Shown: one piece after another, positions 1 to 11,310 of the stretch
Numbering within the stretch: the first letter of the stretch is position 1
How the letters are laid out: every line of letters begins with the position of its first letter
Source: Acanthacorydalis orientalis
Lineage: Eukaryota > Arthropoda > Insecta > Megaloptera > Corydalidae
Direction: 5' to 3'
NCBI GenBank assembly: GCA_034766995.1
Contig: CM068317.1
Location: 14,780,255-14,844,254 of the forward strand
DNA length: 64,000 bases
Notes under the pieces: model-generated
What the model was told of the DNA's origin: nothing
Database searches by the model: none
What the model saw: only the letters and a program-made list of their open reading frames with translations
Made by a program: the position numbers and the translations under genes

Positions 1-286
1 ATGGTCACCATACTTCCACTAAAATACGATGACTTTCGGCAGCACTTTTTTTCATGTTAAAGTAATGAAGTAAAACTCGCCGCAAGAACAATTTATCCGG
101 CACGAAATTCGACATATTCGATAAAGTACAAAGTGTTGTTATTTACGCTTCAACCACATGGCATATATTGAAACTGACGCCTCAGGACAGCTGTTTTACG
201 GGGAATATTTGGTTAAAGGGAACAATGGAAGAATGTACTACCTACGCCATCTCTTGTAAAACGCTACGAATTAATTCCAACACGTA

Positions 287-289
<3 letters not shown>
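1..289 (+). other. Unassigned segment with a 33-codon ORF
   Basis: No family is recognised. The longest clear ATG ORF runs from about 158 to 259 and would give a 33-residue peptide beginning MAYIETDASGQLF. It ends before a (TA)n tract. It may be a fragment of a transposon cut by the window edge. There is no splice signal or second exon to support a host gene. Confidence 0.2.

Positions 290-328
<39 letters not shown>
290..328. repeat. (TA)n microsatellite
   Basis: About 19 uninterrupted AT/TA dinucleotides. Apparent tyrosine/isoleucine ORFs across it are artefacts of the repeat. Confidence 0.95.
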
Positions 329-332
<4 letters not shown>

Positions 333-469
333 TTATTGTAATCATACAAAGAGAATAACATAAAGACAATATTATATTATTAAACAGTAAAACCAATAAA
401 CAAGTTACAAGAACAAAAGTCAATATTTGAAACCCAAAAAAGTCTGCATACACTTAATAGATAGAGTAA

Positions 470-1562
470 TTTTTTATTAAAATACATGAATTGTTATTAG
501 TCATTTTTAAACATTAGTAACTTTTTGAATCACCTTTTGCATTTATCACCTCCAGCGTGCGTTTTTTCATTGCATCTATACATTTATTTGTCACATCCGA
601 ATCGATGGAATTCCGTTCTTCTTGTATGGAAACTTTTAACTGTCCTTTGTTTCGAATGGTATGTTTTCTAATTCTTCTTTCTATTTCGTCCTACAAATGC
701 TCTCTTCGATTCATATCTGGTGATTGTGGGCGTGTATAAAGTTGTTTTGGTATATTATACATCAGCCATTCCTTGACTTGCCGTGCTGTATACTTGGGAT
801 CCATTGTCTTGTTGGAAGATAATTGATCTCTCAAGTTAGAGTTTTTGGGCACTAGATATTAAATTTTCCTTTGATATATCCAAATATATGTGTTGGTCCA
901 CTGTATCTTCAATAAACTTCAAATTTCCAACTCCTGAAGCACTCATAGACCCCCAGATTAGAACGTTATCTCCACCATGCTTAACAGTAGAATACAAATT
1001 TTTAGTTTTTAGCTCTTCTTTTTTTCCTCCATACCATAATCCCTTTCATTAAAACCAGAAACATTAAATTTCGATCATCAGTGAACAGAACTGATTTCCA
1101 AAAGCATGGAGGCTTATTAACATGTACCTTTGGAAATTATAATTTTAGTACTTTATTTTTCTTACTAATGTAATGCTTTTTCTGGGTACATGTCCTTAAA
1201 ATCCTGCGTTGCGTAATACATTTGTTACTGTTTCGGGTACAATTTCTATTTTGAATTCATTTTTTAGCAGGTTCGTGAGCTCAGGTGCACTTGTTTTGGG
1301 ATTTTCATGGATAGTTCTGAGAATAGCTCGTCTGTATATGTTTTCTAATTTTCTTGATCGACCAGAATGAGATCTATTGTTTTTAGCTTTTCATATTTAT
1401 TTACTATATATTGCACTATTGCATGTGACATTTTGACAGTTTTTGGTTCAAAGATTATCCTTCATATCTTAAACTAATAATTAATTCAGGAATTGACAAA
1501 GGTTTTTCCATTTGAAGGCCTATATATTTCAACCACACTAAGCGAAACTAAATTGGAAACTG
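470..1562 (-). pseudogene. Tc1-like transposase relic, antisense
   Basis: Read on the minus strand, fragments in several frames line up with a Tc1 transposase. The paired helix-turn-helix region lies near 1240-1400 (IRRAILRTIHENPKTSAPEL), then PRKSITLVRK. A catalytic core block WGSMSASGVGNLKFI lies near 930-970, FQQDNGSQ near 800 and a SPDMNRREHL block near 690-730, equivalent to the family SPDLNPIE. Family members are cut-and-paste DDE transposases using a TA target. Frameshifts and stops break it many times, so it is dead. The right end near 1562 looks like a Tc1 inverted repeat (TA next to CAGTTTCCAATTTAG on the minus strand). No matching left repeat was found, so the left boundary is approximate. 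Confidence 0.8.
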
Positions 1563-2388
1563 ATACCCTTCAGAACACTCTCACATCTCTCGGTCTCTTG
1601 CTGTGTCACAAAAAAATTAAACTCTTCTACCATAAATGCTTGTTGGAAACATATTTTCACTGAAGTGGTTATAATAGAAAGTTGTGTAGCTTCAGACTAA
1701 TCGTATGATAAATATTGCTCAATCTTTGGGTAAAAAGAGATTTAATGAATTGGCAGAGAGAGAAGGATTTATGTAAATACATTAATAATAACCAAAATTT
1801 AAATGAGGAGGAACTAATACAAATAGAAAACATATTTTAAAATATTAGAACTAGGCGAGAAACAAGTTTCCATGAAGCAGTAAAAAAAATAATTTTAGAA
1901 AATTTTAATGGAGGCGTAGAATTAATTGGTTAAAAATTAATGTACATAATTTATTAATAGTGATCGTTCACTGGAATACTCTATTCAATTTAAGAAAAAA
2001 TGCATGGATGTCTGCTTCTTTATTTTAAAATCTACAAAAACATGGAAATTAAAAACGAAAAACTGTAAACAACTGAAATTTTAATTAATAAGATAGCATG
2101 GAGGATATATTCTTAAATAACGAAATTAGTAAAGTTAAAATTTAAAAAATGTGATATTAATATACGTGGTCAACATGAAAAAATATATCGTTGAATATCG
2201 TTCTGATAGTAATTATATTTCAGCTTTAATCTATATAAATACTTTTTTAATTTAAGTTATATAACGCAGCAGTTCTTTTAATTTTTTTCTTTTTGTAAAT
2301 AAGAATCTTTTTTCATTTTGCATGAAGAATAAATCCTTTATAACTTGAAACATATCCCTGTGTTTTACGGTGGTCTAATTTGTATATG
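1563..2388. other. AT-rich stretch with a degenerate ORF trace
   Basis: About 1740-1935 on the plus strand reads as one frame with one internal stop and includes NNQNLNEEELIQIEN and SFHEAVKKIILENF. This looks more protein-like than the surrounding DNA, and probably represents an old, unidentified coding fragment. The rest shows nothing recognisable. Confidence 0.25.
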
Positions 2389-2390
2389 TA

Positions 2391-2434
<44 letters not shown>
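2389..2434. repeat. (TA)n(TG)n microsatellite
   Basis: A (TA)n run passes directly into about eight TG units. Confidence 0.95.
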
Positions 2435-2523
2435 ATGGCAAGATAGTGTGGTAAGATTGTTGAAATACGAAACGATTGAAAGACGAGTTAGGTCAAGAGT
2501 TAGACGTATTGTATAGTTTAGAA

Positions 2524-2524
<1 letters not shown>

Positions 2525-2585
<61 letters not shown>
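2525..2585. repeat. (TA)n microsatellite
   Basis: About 30 uninterrupted TA units immediately left of the reverse-transcriptase-like fragment. Confidence 0.95.
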
Positions 2586-2588
<3 letters not shown>

Positions 2589-2675
2589 AGCAGGAATATT
2601 AAACCGAGCAGTGGAGGGTGAGAAATTTGCCAACCTCCTCTATGCAGACGATCAAGAAATACACATACATACACT
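2589..2675 (+). pseudogene. Possible reverse transcriptase fragment (YADD box)
   Basis: The plus strand reads NRAVEGEKFANLLYADDQEI before a stop. FxxLLYADD resembles the catalytic YADD/FADD box of LINE reverse transcriptases, preceded by the usual hydrophobic stretch. Only about 28 codons remain, next to a (TA)n tract on the left. Chance similarity is possible because only the one motif survives. It does not belong to the RTE LINE at 25-28 kb, which has FADDIVIF. Confidence 0.35.
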
Positions 2676-2912
2676 AGTATAGTGTATGAGCCAAGAAGAA
2701 TGTTACTATAGTATTCTAGAAAGATGGATGATGTTCTATTCGTAGTGTGAGACGTGGTGTGATTGATGGCTGTGTGGTTCGAGTGCTTCAGAATCTGGAT
2801 TACTATCACCAGTAGAATATTAATTATAATCAACTATATCTAATTGTTAGGGGTGTTGGACCATTATAAAGTGATTCCTGACAATGGTTCATTATTATAA
2901 ACTTATTAGATA

Positions 2913-2917
<5 letters not shown>

Positions 2918-2974
<57 letters not shown>
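2918..2974. repeat. (TA)n microsatellite
   Basis: About 28 TA units. Confidence 0.95.
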
Positions 2975-2977
<3 letters not shown>

Positions 2978-3119
2978 TATCACAAAGAAATGAAGTGGAT
3001 GAATAACTTACATAGTATTCCAGCCACAATCAAACAGATTGATAGTATGTTTTGTCCCGGTTATAAGAAGTGCTTGCAGATACGAATCAAATTAGGAGTG
3101 TTTGAATTTTAGTACTTCT

Positions 3120-3300
3120 CGGGTGCCCTGTTGCCGTACGAAAATGGACGATTTGTAGAATAGAAACGCCCATTGAAGGCCTTACGTCGATCGTTATTTG
3201 GTGCGCTTTAATTACAGTCAGTTATGTAGAGTAAAAGCGCAGTAGGGGGAAAAACATTGTTGCACTACTGCAGTTTTCGGTACGACAGAAGCACTGTATC
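3120..3300. repeat. Dispersed repeat, copy A
   Basis: This stretch and 39487-39700 are clearly homologous. Shared blocks include AATTACAGTCAG, TATGTAGA, TAAAAGCGCAG, GGGGGAAAA and TTGCACTA. Stops in all frames of the shared part make it look non-coding. The family is not recognised. It is richer in GC than its surroundings. Confidence 0.7.
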
Positions 3301-3781
3301 CCTTTCTGTAAAAGTTTTTTATATCCATTGCTGGAAAATGTGTGATACAAATTGAGAACATTCATTATATACTTTTTTTAGCATTATTACCAATAAAACA
3401 AGATATTAAAAATGTGTATAATTACGCAAAATTGTTTTATTCCACGTATTATAATTACTGAATATTTCTTGAGAATGGAGAAAATGTGTAATAATAATCT
3501 ACAATCTTCTCGGCTCAAAATTACAAAAAGCATTGGAAAAACTCAAAAAATTTCGAAATTTAGTAGGCTGTTTGACTATTGTAATGACGGATAAGTTACC
3601 AAACGTGAATATGGAATCAGTACATAAGTTCTGATCAAATATTCGACATGAGGAAGACGTGCTTGAAGATGATACTTAAAGTTCTAGTACACGAGCAAAA
3701 GTCCTGGAAACTGCATTGTTTTTTATTAATAGCCACCATCAACTAATCGTAAATTGTGTACTATGATTCTCAATATTTTAC

Positions 3782-3903
3782 TTAACCTTTCAATCCTTCC
3801 ACTTTTTGATAGGTATTTGCCAAAAACCTGAACGTTTTGCACCGACGGATCGGCGTTTCCGTCTTTTTTTATACATTGTAGGCGCACCGACAGGTCGGTG
3901 CGC
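3782..3903 (+). repeat. TTAA-bordered terminus with 10-bp hairpin (piggyBac-like end?)
   Basis: TTAA at 3782-3785 is followed about 100 bp later by a perfect inverted repeat, arms 3882-3891 and 3894-3903 (GCGCACCGAC / GTCGGTGCGC), loop AG. A second, imperfect CCGA/TCGG hairpin lies at about 3842-3854. The arrangement resembles the other piggyBac-like ends in this window. No second end or coding remnant was found, so this may be a solo terminus. Confidence 0.4.
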
Positions 3904-4031
3904 TTGCGTTATAAAGATTAAGTTGGGCATTTTGGAAAAAAATATAATTTTCAATTAATTTAATTCAAAAGCATTAGGTTTTCCAAAAATATTATATATT
4001 TAAATATTTCTTTAGTAAATTATTATCTTCA

Positions 4032-4070
4032 TTAACTCTTCCAGCTCGGTGCGACAGTTTTAAAACTGTC
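4032..4070 (+). repeat. TTAA next to an 18-bp perfect palindrome
   Basis: TTAA at 4032-4035 precedes a perfect 18-bp palindrome at 4053-4070 (GACAGTTTT / AAAACTGTC). The layout is like a piggyBac-like terminus, but no partner end was found. Confidence 0.35.
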
Positions 4071-4527
4071 CATGGTAGTGTAATAAACACAGTTTACCGC
4101 TTATATTTTTCATGACATTTACTATTTATGAAGGAATAGAAAGAATTTTAATTAGTAAAAAATCAAAGTCAGTTCTTACACCGTAGATTAGTATCAATAC
4201 AACATGCGTATTACAAGAAAATAAAGAAATGTAATTAAAAATATTAGTCTACTTCCACGCGACAAACGTTTAATGATCAGTAAACTGACATTTATTAAAC
4301 AATGCATGCGTACCAGGGCTAAGCTTAGTTTTGAAATGAAAGAGAGAATTAAAACAATCTTTTTGGTTTCTATCATTATTTTATAAAATTTATTAGTGGT
4401 AGTATTGAATAATAGAGGATAAGAAAGATTATCAGTTTTCGGTGAGGAACAAAAAGAAGGATATTTACGCGGTCAAGTGAGTTTAGCGCACTGGAATGGG
4501 CGATTTAATTTTTTAGTTGTAAGAGAG

Positions 4528-5806
4528 AAGGCGCAAAAATTCACGAGAAAAAGGTAAAGAAAAGTCTAATTGAACTGAATTTTTTTATTTCTCAATAGAG
4601 TCCTCCTTAATACTAATACATTTTTTACAACGCTCAATGAGCTTTTCAAGACCTTCAAAAAATATTCTTTTGGTTTGCTTGAAAAGTGGTATGAAATAGC
4701 TGACTTCACTTCTTCATCGTCTTAAAAATTTTTACTCATCAAGTCCCTTTCAGATTTAGGAATAAAATGTAGTCGGTTGGGGCCAGATCTGGACTATATG
4801 ATGGATTTCTAAGTTCTTAGAAACCACACCAGTCACAGCAGCTATTGCAATCTGACTTCGGTAGACCGGAACATTGTCTTGCAAATGAAGAACACTTTTA
4901 GACTATTTTATATGTCTTTTTTCTTTAATGGCTTCTCGAAATCGACGAATACTTGACGCGTAGCACTCGCCGGTTATGCTGACACCATTTTCTTTGCATT
5001 CAATGAAGAAAATGCCTTCTGCATCCCAAAACACAGTCATCATCGTTTTTCTAGCCACTGCGACACCTTGAAATTTTTGGGTGAGTTCCCCCTTTTCCAA
5101 CCACAGCATGGATTCTTGCTTGCTCTCAGGTTGATAATGATGGACCTAAGTCTCGTCTCCGGTAACAATTCTGTTCAAAATCGCACGAAAATTGTCGCCA
5201 CACTACTCCAAAAACTCCCGACTGCGCTCATTCGTTGGCTCTTTTACACTGATTTAAGCATTCTCGGCACCCATCTTCCACGCCCGTTAATCATGCCAAA
5301 TACCATGATGATCATGCAAGATTTTGAGAATGGTGGTATCGGATACTCCAGTCATTTCTGCGAGTTGTTTCTTAGTCAGTCGACCATCTTCCGATACAAG
5401 ATTTTCGACTTCTTCATTAATGTCTAAGGTGGTTGCTTTGACCGGACGTCCAGAGCTGTAATCGTCGTCCAAGTCTTTCTTGTTTGAAAAGAGAATGCCA
5501 CTTATAAACCATGCTCTTTCCTGGTGACCGATCTCCGTAAACGGCAGACATCTCTTCCATGATGACTTTTGGGCCCTTTCCCTTGCTTAGTAGGGAATTT
5601 AACAACAGCGCGTAGTTCAATTTTCTCCATGATTTTGTAGTAACTTCAAGTGGAGTTGTTCCTTCGACGACAGTGTGATGACTACTGTTGACAGCACAAT
5701 GTTACTTCGCTTCTACACTAATTAAGAGTTCTCTGTTCAATCGTAACTAATAAGAAGTTACTCTGACCCTACCGTCCTCCATTCTCCTAGAATTTTTGAA
5801 CCCCCC
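4528..5806 (-). mobile_element. Mariner-family element, antisense, degenerate
   Basis: Inverted ends are visible: GGTTCAAAAATTCTAGGAGA on the minus strand at the right, and GGCGCAAAAATTCACGAGAA on the plus strand at the left. The length, about 1.28 kb, is normal for mariner. The minus strand encodes broken transposase. The N-terminal part (5417-5620) has AVYGDRSPGKSMVYKWHSLF. The second helix-turn-helix (5287-5472) has EDGRLTKKQLAEMTGVS. The catalytic region (4903-5109) has KTMMTVFWDAEGIFFIECKE. HLQDNVPVY stands where HxDNAP is expected, and a C-terminal block ends KCISIKEDSIEK. Several frameshifts separate these, so no product is made. Confidence 0.85.
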
Positions 5807-6640
5807 TCATTTTATATTTATTTTATATGTATTTTCATTTTTTCTCACGGCAGGAACTTTAAAAGACTATTTTTAACTAAATTCGTTATCCGAAATCGCT
5901 ATAAATGAAAGAATATTCAACGAAGCCAAAAGAGAAACTATCTGAACATATGATTCACATTATAATTTCTGAAATATTGGTATATCCCAAGTCGTAAATA
6001 AATTTTACTGTATATATATATATATATATATATAACGTTCGTATTCATATTGTGAATGTGTGTTTTATATCAGTCTGCAACAACAGGTGTCTTTTAAGAT
6101 AAAGGTGTTGTAAATTTTTCGTTATTTAGAATAAATTGTGTGCGTTAAGGTAATATGTGTGAAGTAAACGATAGCGAATGCAAGTTTTTGATAGTTTTCC
6201 GTTAAGATTTACGACAATAGAATTGTTTAATGAATCGACACATTTATTTTTTCCTAAATCCATAAAATTACAACATATCATTTTTTATTATTAAATCGGC
6301 TTTTAATAAAAAATGAGATTATAACTATAGATCAAGATTTTTTTTATTTTGAATGTAATGTTAATCGTGCAACGGGTGCTCGCGAGAAACTCATTTCAGT
6401 ATGTGTGCAAATTAATATTGTGCTATATATTTTTTCAACCAATCTATTGTAAACAAAAACACATCTGGTGTTATTTAAAATTACAATTCGGAATATGTTT
6501 GTTTTCAATGATAAGCGTGCAGAGTTTTACATTTTAAAAATAATATATTTAATGTAATTTAAAACAATTATCATTTATGGAAAAATGATTGAATTGTCAC
6601 AGTGGTGATGTGAGATGAAGTCGAATGTTTTTGATATAAT
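5807..6640. other. AT-rich stretch, nothing recognised
   Basis: Contains a short (TA)n run at 6010-6034. No coding or repeat homology was recognised. Confidence 0.5.
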
Positions 6641-6641
6641 T

Positions 6642-6729
6642 AATATTAATCAGTTTCATTGATTTCAATTATATTTACGATCACTAATATTAATCAGTTT
6701 CATTGGTTCCAATTATATTTACGATCACT
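6642..6729. repeat. 44-bp tandem duplication
   Basis: Two near-identical copies (6642-6685 and 6686-6729) begin AATATTAATCAGTTTCATTG. They differ at only about two positions, which indicates a recent duplication. Confidence 0.9.
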
Positions 6730-6998
6730 ATTGACAATGTAGGTAGTAAATTTAATGTTCATATATTCAAGACAGATTTGTTGACATCGTTTGGAACATT
6801 CTTTTATTGGATGAATTCCTCAACTTTACGATTATTATCCTCACTCTTAAATTTTGTAGATTTGTCAAATTCAATCATCTGTTTTCTAATATGTGAGTTA
6901 TTATCGATATTATATAATACTGTAGAGAAATAAAATGTTACAGATTTTTGAAAATGTTTCATATAAACGTACTTTTCATACTAAATATTACATTTGTG

Positions 6999-7483
6999 CA
7001 GGACCGTAGTCAAGGTGAACCAAGGGTGAATTACCTCCCTGGTTGCTCCGTTTTCCCTCCCTAACAAAATTTCCGATTTTAGGAGATTTAAAAATCATGG
7101 AGAATCATTGGGAGAATCTTCTTAATGTTGAACTTGATGATAAAAAACGTTTTTACGCCCCAAAAAAAACATTTCTTTGAGCGGATTTCCACCGACAACC
7201 CGGATCGTACAATTATATTAAATTATAACGTTAAGTCGAAAAAACTTCTTTGTTATAGTAAAACTTGTAATTTGTTTCAATAAATTATTGCGTTTTAATA
7301 ACTTGACTAATTATATAATATGAATTATGTAACTTCTTTTTTATTAATAAATTTTTCCTAAATAGATATTTTTTAAATATAGATTTGATTTTCGGTTTGA
7401 AGTTAAATAATTTTGAAATAAATAAATTATTTCCTCTCAAAAATTGCGTTTTTCCACTCTATGACAGTCTGGATGCGGGCCTG
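6999..7483 (+). mobile_element. Short hAT-like relic with TTF-type zinc finger remnant
   Basis: The left end CAGGACCGTAGTCA and the right end, on the minus strand CAGGCCCGCATCCA, agree at about 10 of 14 positions. They resemble hAT ends of the CAGGGCCGTAGCCAGG type. Flanking octamers CATTTGTG and GATTTAGG match at 5 of 8, as a decayed 8-bp duplication would. Inside, about 7170-7280 reads STDNPDRTIILNYNVKSK then LLCYSKTCNLFQ. This matches the TTF-type zinc finger at the N-terminus of many hAT transposases. At 485 bp it is a deletion derivative with no catalytic domain. Confidence 0.6.
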
Positions 7484-7566
7484 GATTTAGGTCTTTCTAA
7501 AAGTGCTATATTTTATAAAAAGTATGTGACCATATTATAGAAGTAATAATATAATCATTAATAGAT

Positions 7567-7629
7567 CCACATACACATACATATACACACACACATACAT
7601 ATATACACACCCACATATATATATATATG

Positions 7630-7694
<65 letters not shown>

Positions 7695-7696
7695 AC
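7567..7696. repeat. Compound (CA)n(TA)n(TG)n microsatellite
   Basis: CA-rich runs change to (TA)n and then (TG)n. Confidence 0.95.
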
Positions 7697-7937
7697 AAGT
7701 GATACTCCATATCACTTTTTGACATTGTAGTATAGTCACATATTTTGGAAATGACAAACAGTATTAGGCAAAAAAGTTGGAGTCATTTATTTTCATCCTG
7801 GTATTCATCATCGATAATTTTATTTTTATATTAGATAATATATAAGATATTGTAATGTATTTTACTGGAAAAAATACTTTAATAACTCATACTAATCTCG
7901 GAAATCTATCCGCGTTGTAACCATCATTCTCTACTTA

Positions 7938-7990
7938 ATGTATATATATATGTGTATATATATATATATATATATACATGTATATAATTA
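7938..7990. repeat. (TA)n microsatellite, left flank of Tc1-like element
   Basis: Interrupted (TA)n ending directly at the left inverted repeat of the Tc1-like element that follows. Confidence 0.9.
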
Positions 7991-9478
7991 TAGTTACGTG
8001 CAAAACTGAGTCAATAAGTAGAAATTTTGCTTATTTTAATGTTATTAAAAAGCTCTTATATTGCATGAAACTACATTAATTGGCGCTTAAATAAATAAAT
8101 AGATTTGGAATGAAAGCCGTTTTAATAGAAAATGATGACCATAATAATAGGTTCAGTTTTGAACCACTTTGTAGAGAATATTACATATGAATGTTAATAT
8201 TTGTCCCAAAAACCTCTTACCTTTTTTAATAGAAATTAATCTTTTTTTCATACTTTTGATAAGACTTTCACAATACTCGGATGGACTTTTCTCTCATTGG
8301 TTTCGTACTCATTCCCATAGGACATTAAGGTTTGACAAGAGTGAATCATAGTAATTCAAGTCCACTTTTAAGATATGATCATTATTTTTCAATGGAGTTG
8401 AGATCAGGACTTTGAGCTGGCCACTCTAGTATTTGAAAATTTTGATGACTCAACTAGTTATTTACTCTAATCTCGATATGTGTTTTGGGTCGTTATCGTG
8501 TTGAAATGTTACTTCATTTTCTGGATATGACATATTTTTGACTGTTTCTATCAGGTGCTCATTTAGAATATCTCGATACATTCCTTTGTTCAGATTACCC
8601 TCAATTCTATGTAGCGGTCTGACTCTGTACGCTGTAAAGCATCTCCATACCTTGATATTACCTGCACCATGTTTTATAGTTTAAATGAAATATTTCGCTT
8701 GCAGCTATTCTCCCTCTCTTTTTCAGTTTCACTGGCGGCCATCTGTAGTGCATCTATTAATTTTACTTTCATCCGACCGAATAACCTTCATCCACTCAGT
8801 CCATTTTTTATACCTTTTTACAAAGACTTTCTAGCTTTGATATTTTTCTTAGTAAGCAAAGGTTTCTTTTTCTTCTCGACAGCTCGAAATTTAGTAGCAC
8901 GTAATGCTCGTCGTATCGTTCACTTACTAATTTTCTAGTATGTTGCCTTAAAACCACTATGACCTGGAAGCTGAAGATGCCTTATCAGAAGCTAAATATC
9001 GAATCACTTTTATACTATCTTTCGTGGATAATTTCGAACTCCAACGTTCTTTGGTATTGGAAAATCACATTTCTTTTTAATTCCGTCCTTGAGTAAATTT
9101 TTCATGGATTACGCACGTACTGTCGAAATCGGATTCATTGTTGAAAATAAAAGAAACTAATAAACGGTACACTTTGACGAATTGAATAAAACTGATGAAC
9201 GACCGACGCAGTATCTGTTATGTTTGTGTACACTGCACTCAAGCAAAATGTGGAAACAAACCATATTTTGAAAGCAGTAAAAAGTTGGTGCAAAAGTCAG
9301 CGAAAAACTAATATAAAATGGTTACAATAGAGGTATATTTATGAACCCTTATATGTTTTAAGCGGCTGAGTACTTCAAAGTATCAAATATAAAATACAAC
9401 TCCTAAAACATCACAATCATACATATGTATTTTTAAATAATTTTAAAATTTCAATATATTGGTTCAGTTTTGCAGTTG

Positions 9479-9482
<4 letters not shown>
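7991..9482 (-). mobile_element. Tc1-like element, antisense, with both inverted repeats
   Basis: Both termini can be read. The left starts TAGTTACGTGCAAAACTGAG and the right, on the minus strand, TAGTCAACTGCAAAACTGAA, with similarity over about 45 bp. The span of 1.49 kb is normal for Tc1. Minus-strand transposase blocks, in order: IPKNVGVRNYPRK near 9020-9070; KVWRCFTAYRVRPLHRIEGN near 8590-8670; TFQHDNDPKHISR near 8465-8510, carrying the second catalytic Asp; and a C-terminal SIKSMKKRLISIKKGKRFLG. The SPDLNPIE region is too decayed to read in one frame. Stops and frameshifts make it inactive. (TA)n arrays touch both ends. Confidence 0.85.
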
Positions 9483-9521
<39 letters not shown>

Positions 9522-9534
9522 ATATATATATATG

Positions 9535-9576
<42 letters not shown>

Positions 9577-9717
9577 GTATGTATGTGTATATATATATAT
9601 ATATATAACATCACACACACATACTTACACACACACACACACATACAGACACACACACATATACACACATATACAGACACACACACATATACACACATAG
9701 ACACACACACACATATA
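9483..9717. repeat. Compound (TA)n/(CA)n microsatellite, right flank of Tc1-like element
   Basis: Begins exactly at the right end of the Tc1-like element. (TA)n is interspersed with TGTG, then (CA)n with periodic CATACA and CAGACA variants. Confidence 0.95.
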
Positions 9718-10060
9718 TTGAAAGCAGTATTGTTATCACTTGTATATTTTTAACGGATTCAGTTATAGGAAATATGAAAAGAAACATCTGCCTGAAAATA
9801 TTTCAATATTAACAAAGAAAGCACTTTCTATAGGTCTTTAATATAAAAAACGCATATTTGATTCTGTTGATAGAAACGAATATATTTCAGAAATACACTA
9901 ATGTATACATGTATTCATCTATAATTGAAAATTAAATATTTGCCGTTTTTTTTTCTGTAAGAAGAGTGTTTCGTAACATTATCTTGACCTTAAAAAAAAT
10001 ATTATCTAATCGACTATTAAATTTAAAGTGTCTGAACAGCCACGTGTGCAGTGTTCATGT
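9718..10060. other. AT-rich stretch, nothing recognised
   Basis: No ORF, repeat end or known motif seen. Confidence 0.5.
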
Positions 10061-10157
10061 ATAGCAGTGAAATATTCGTGCTTGCGCGTAAAGGTAACAG
10101 GAACGACGACGTCGATAGGCGTTCCGACGTCGATCAGAGATACGTGTTCGGCTATGA

Positions 10158-10497
10158 TTGTGTAACGGAGTCGTCTGTGTTAGTGGTAGGTCCGCCAGAT
10201 CCATCATCACGGTGTCTACACTAACGTTCGCCATCAAAGAGTGGTGGCGCGATGTTACGCTGTGCGCTAAGGGGGGCGGCGCCACCGTAGGCCCGCTGCC
10301 CCCCGGCAGTCCCCATTTGCCGTGTTGTACGCCGTCAAAATGCCGTTCTGCAACATCATCGAACAACAATAACGACTATAACAGAACATCATCAGTGGCA
10401 TCAGCAGCGACAACGTCGCTATCAATATCTTCGTCGAAGCGCTCCATGGGCCACGCTCTCAGCATGTGCAGGTTTCACGGCTGCCGCCACAAAAAGA
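10158..10497 (+). CDS. Candidate host-gene exon (Asn/Ser-rich), function unknown
   Basis: This segment stands out for GC and CpG content. An open frame runs from just after a TGA at 10155-10157 to about 10517, with no ATG until 10446. It contains a small-residue and Ser/Asn-rich stretch (SNNNNDYNRTSS, then Ala/Thr/Ser), as is common in insect regulatory proteins, and a Cys/His-containing end MGHALSMCRFHGCRHKK. A strong donor GTAAGT lies at 10498-10503. The exon could therefore end at 10497. Either the frame enters through an upstream acceptor, or 10446 is the start and the rest is 5' UTR; Kozak context at 10446 is only fair (+4 G). The protein is not recognised and the partner exons must lie outside the window or be unrecognised. 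It could also be a non-coding CpG-rich regulatory segment. Confidence 0.4.
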
Positions 10498-10503
10498 GTA
10501 AGT

Positions 10504-10960
10504 TAGTGAGAAATGTTTAAAGTATTCTCTTTTCATTTCGTTTGCTACATATAAGCAATGATTGATGTTTTGGTTTGAGAGGAAATCGCACACATGTTGA
10601 GATTATTAAGATTTTTAAAATTATAATTATCTTTACATCTCGACTCATTACCTTGGTGGTCTTTATGTTTTATATGACTTTCTGACTTATAATACAAGCA
10701 TCAGTGAGTATATGATCCACAAAGTAGATTTAGATAACTATTAATACTGGAATTATGTAAATTTATCGAAGTTACACATGTCAAAACTAGTAATAAAAGA
10801 CAGAAACTCGAGCGATTTAAACGCATGAAGATTGTGTGTACAATTAGATTCTTGTTTAAAAAATAAACTCCAAACTGTTTTCACAGTCTTAATCTAAATC
10901 TGCCCAGCTTGTCCATCTGAATATAAAAATACATATTTTTTAATATGATATCTGTCTAAA
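10504..10960. other. AT-rich stretch, possibly intronic
   Basis: If the donor at 10498 is real this is the start of an intron. No other feature seen. Confidence 0.3.
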
Positions 10961-11245
10961 GAATTAAATCATTTTCATCCCAAAAACCACATTAAAATTT
11001 TTCTATCAAAAATATTCAATAAATTATTATTGATTATTTTCGATTGCAGCTTATGCGCATTTTGATGTCAACGTCATCGTCTTCAGAGCACTAAGTTACA
11101 GGAATTGGTAACTTGGCACTCTGATGATGGCGCTACCATTGAAATGCGCATAAGCGGCAATCGAAAATAATCAATAATAATTTATTGAATATTGTTGATC
11201 AAAAAAAATTGATTTGGTTTCTGGGGTGAAAAAAAATCATTTGAG
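10961..11245. mobile_element. Long inverted-repeat MITE, family 1 copy 1
   Basis: Two arms of roughly 110-130 bp are near reverse complements. One segment near 11009-11065 reads TTCAATAAATTATTATTGAT then TTTTCGATTG and TTATGCGCATTT; the reverse complement lies near 11136-11195. Outer parts (CATCCCAAAAACCAC left, TTGGTTTCTGGGGTG right) also pair. Half-copies of the same family lie near 45674-45835 and 52300-52412. There is no coding sequence. This is the structure of a foldback-type MITE. Confidence 0.8.
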
Positions 11246-11310
11246 AAAGTGAATTTAATCAGTCAGAATTATTTTTATATCTGTTATTTGATATGTTTAA
11301 AATGTTGGTA

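Noticed and set aside
10055..10369. Minus-strand frame opposite the candidate exon (GKWGLPGGSGPTVAPPPL)
   Set aside because: It starts without an ATG, has no splice signals and is the reverse shadow of the GC-rich segment.
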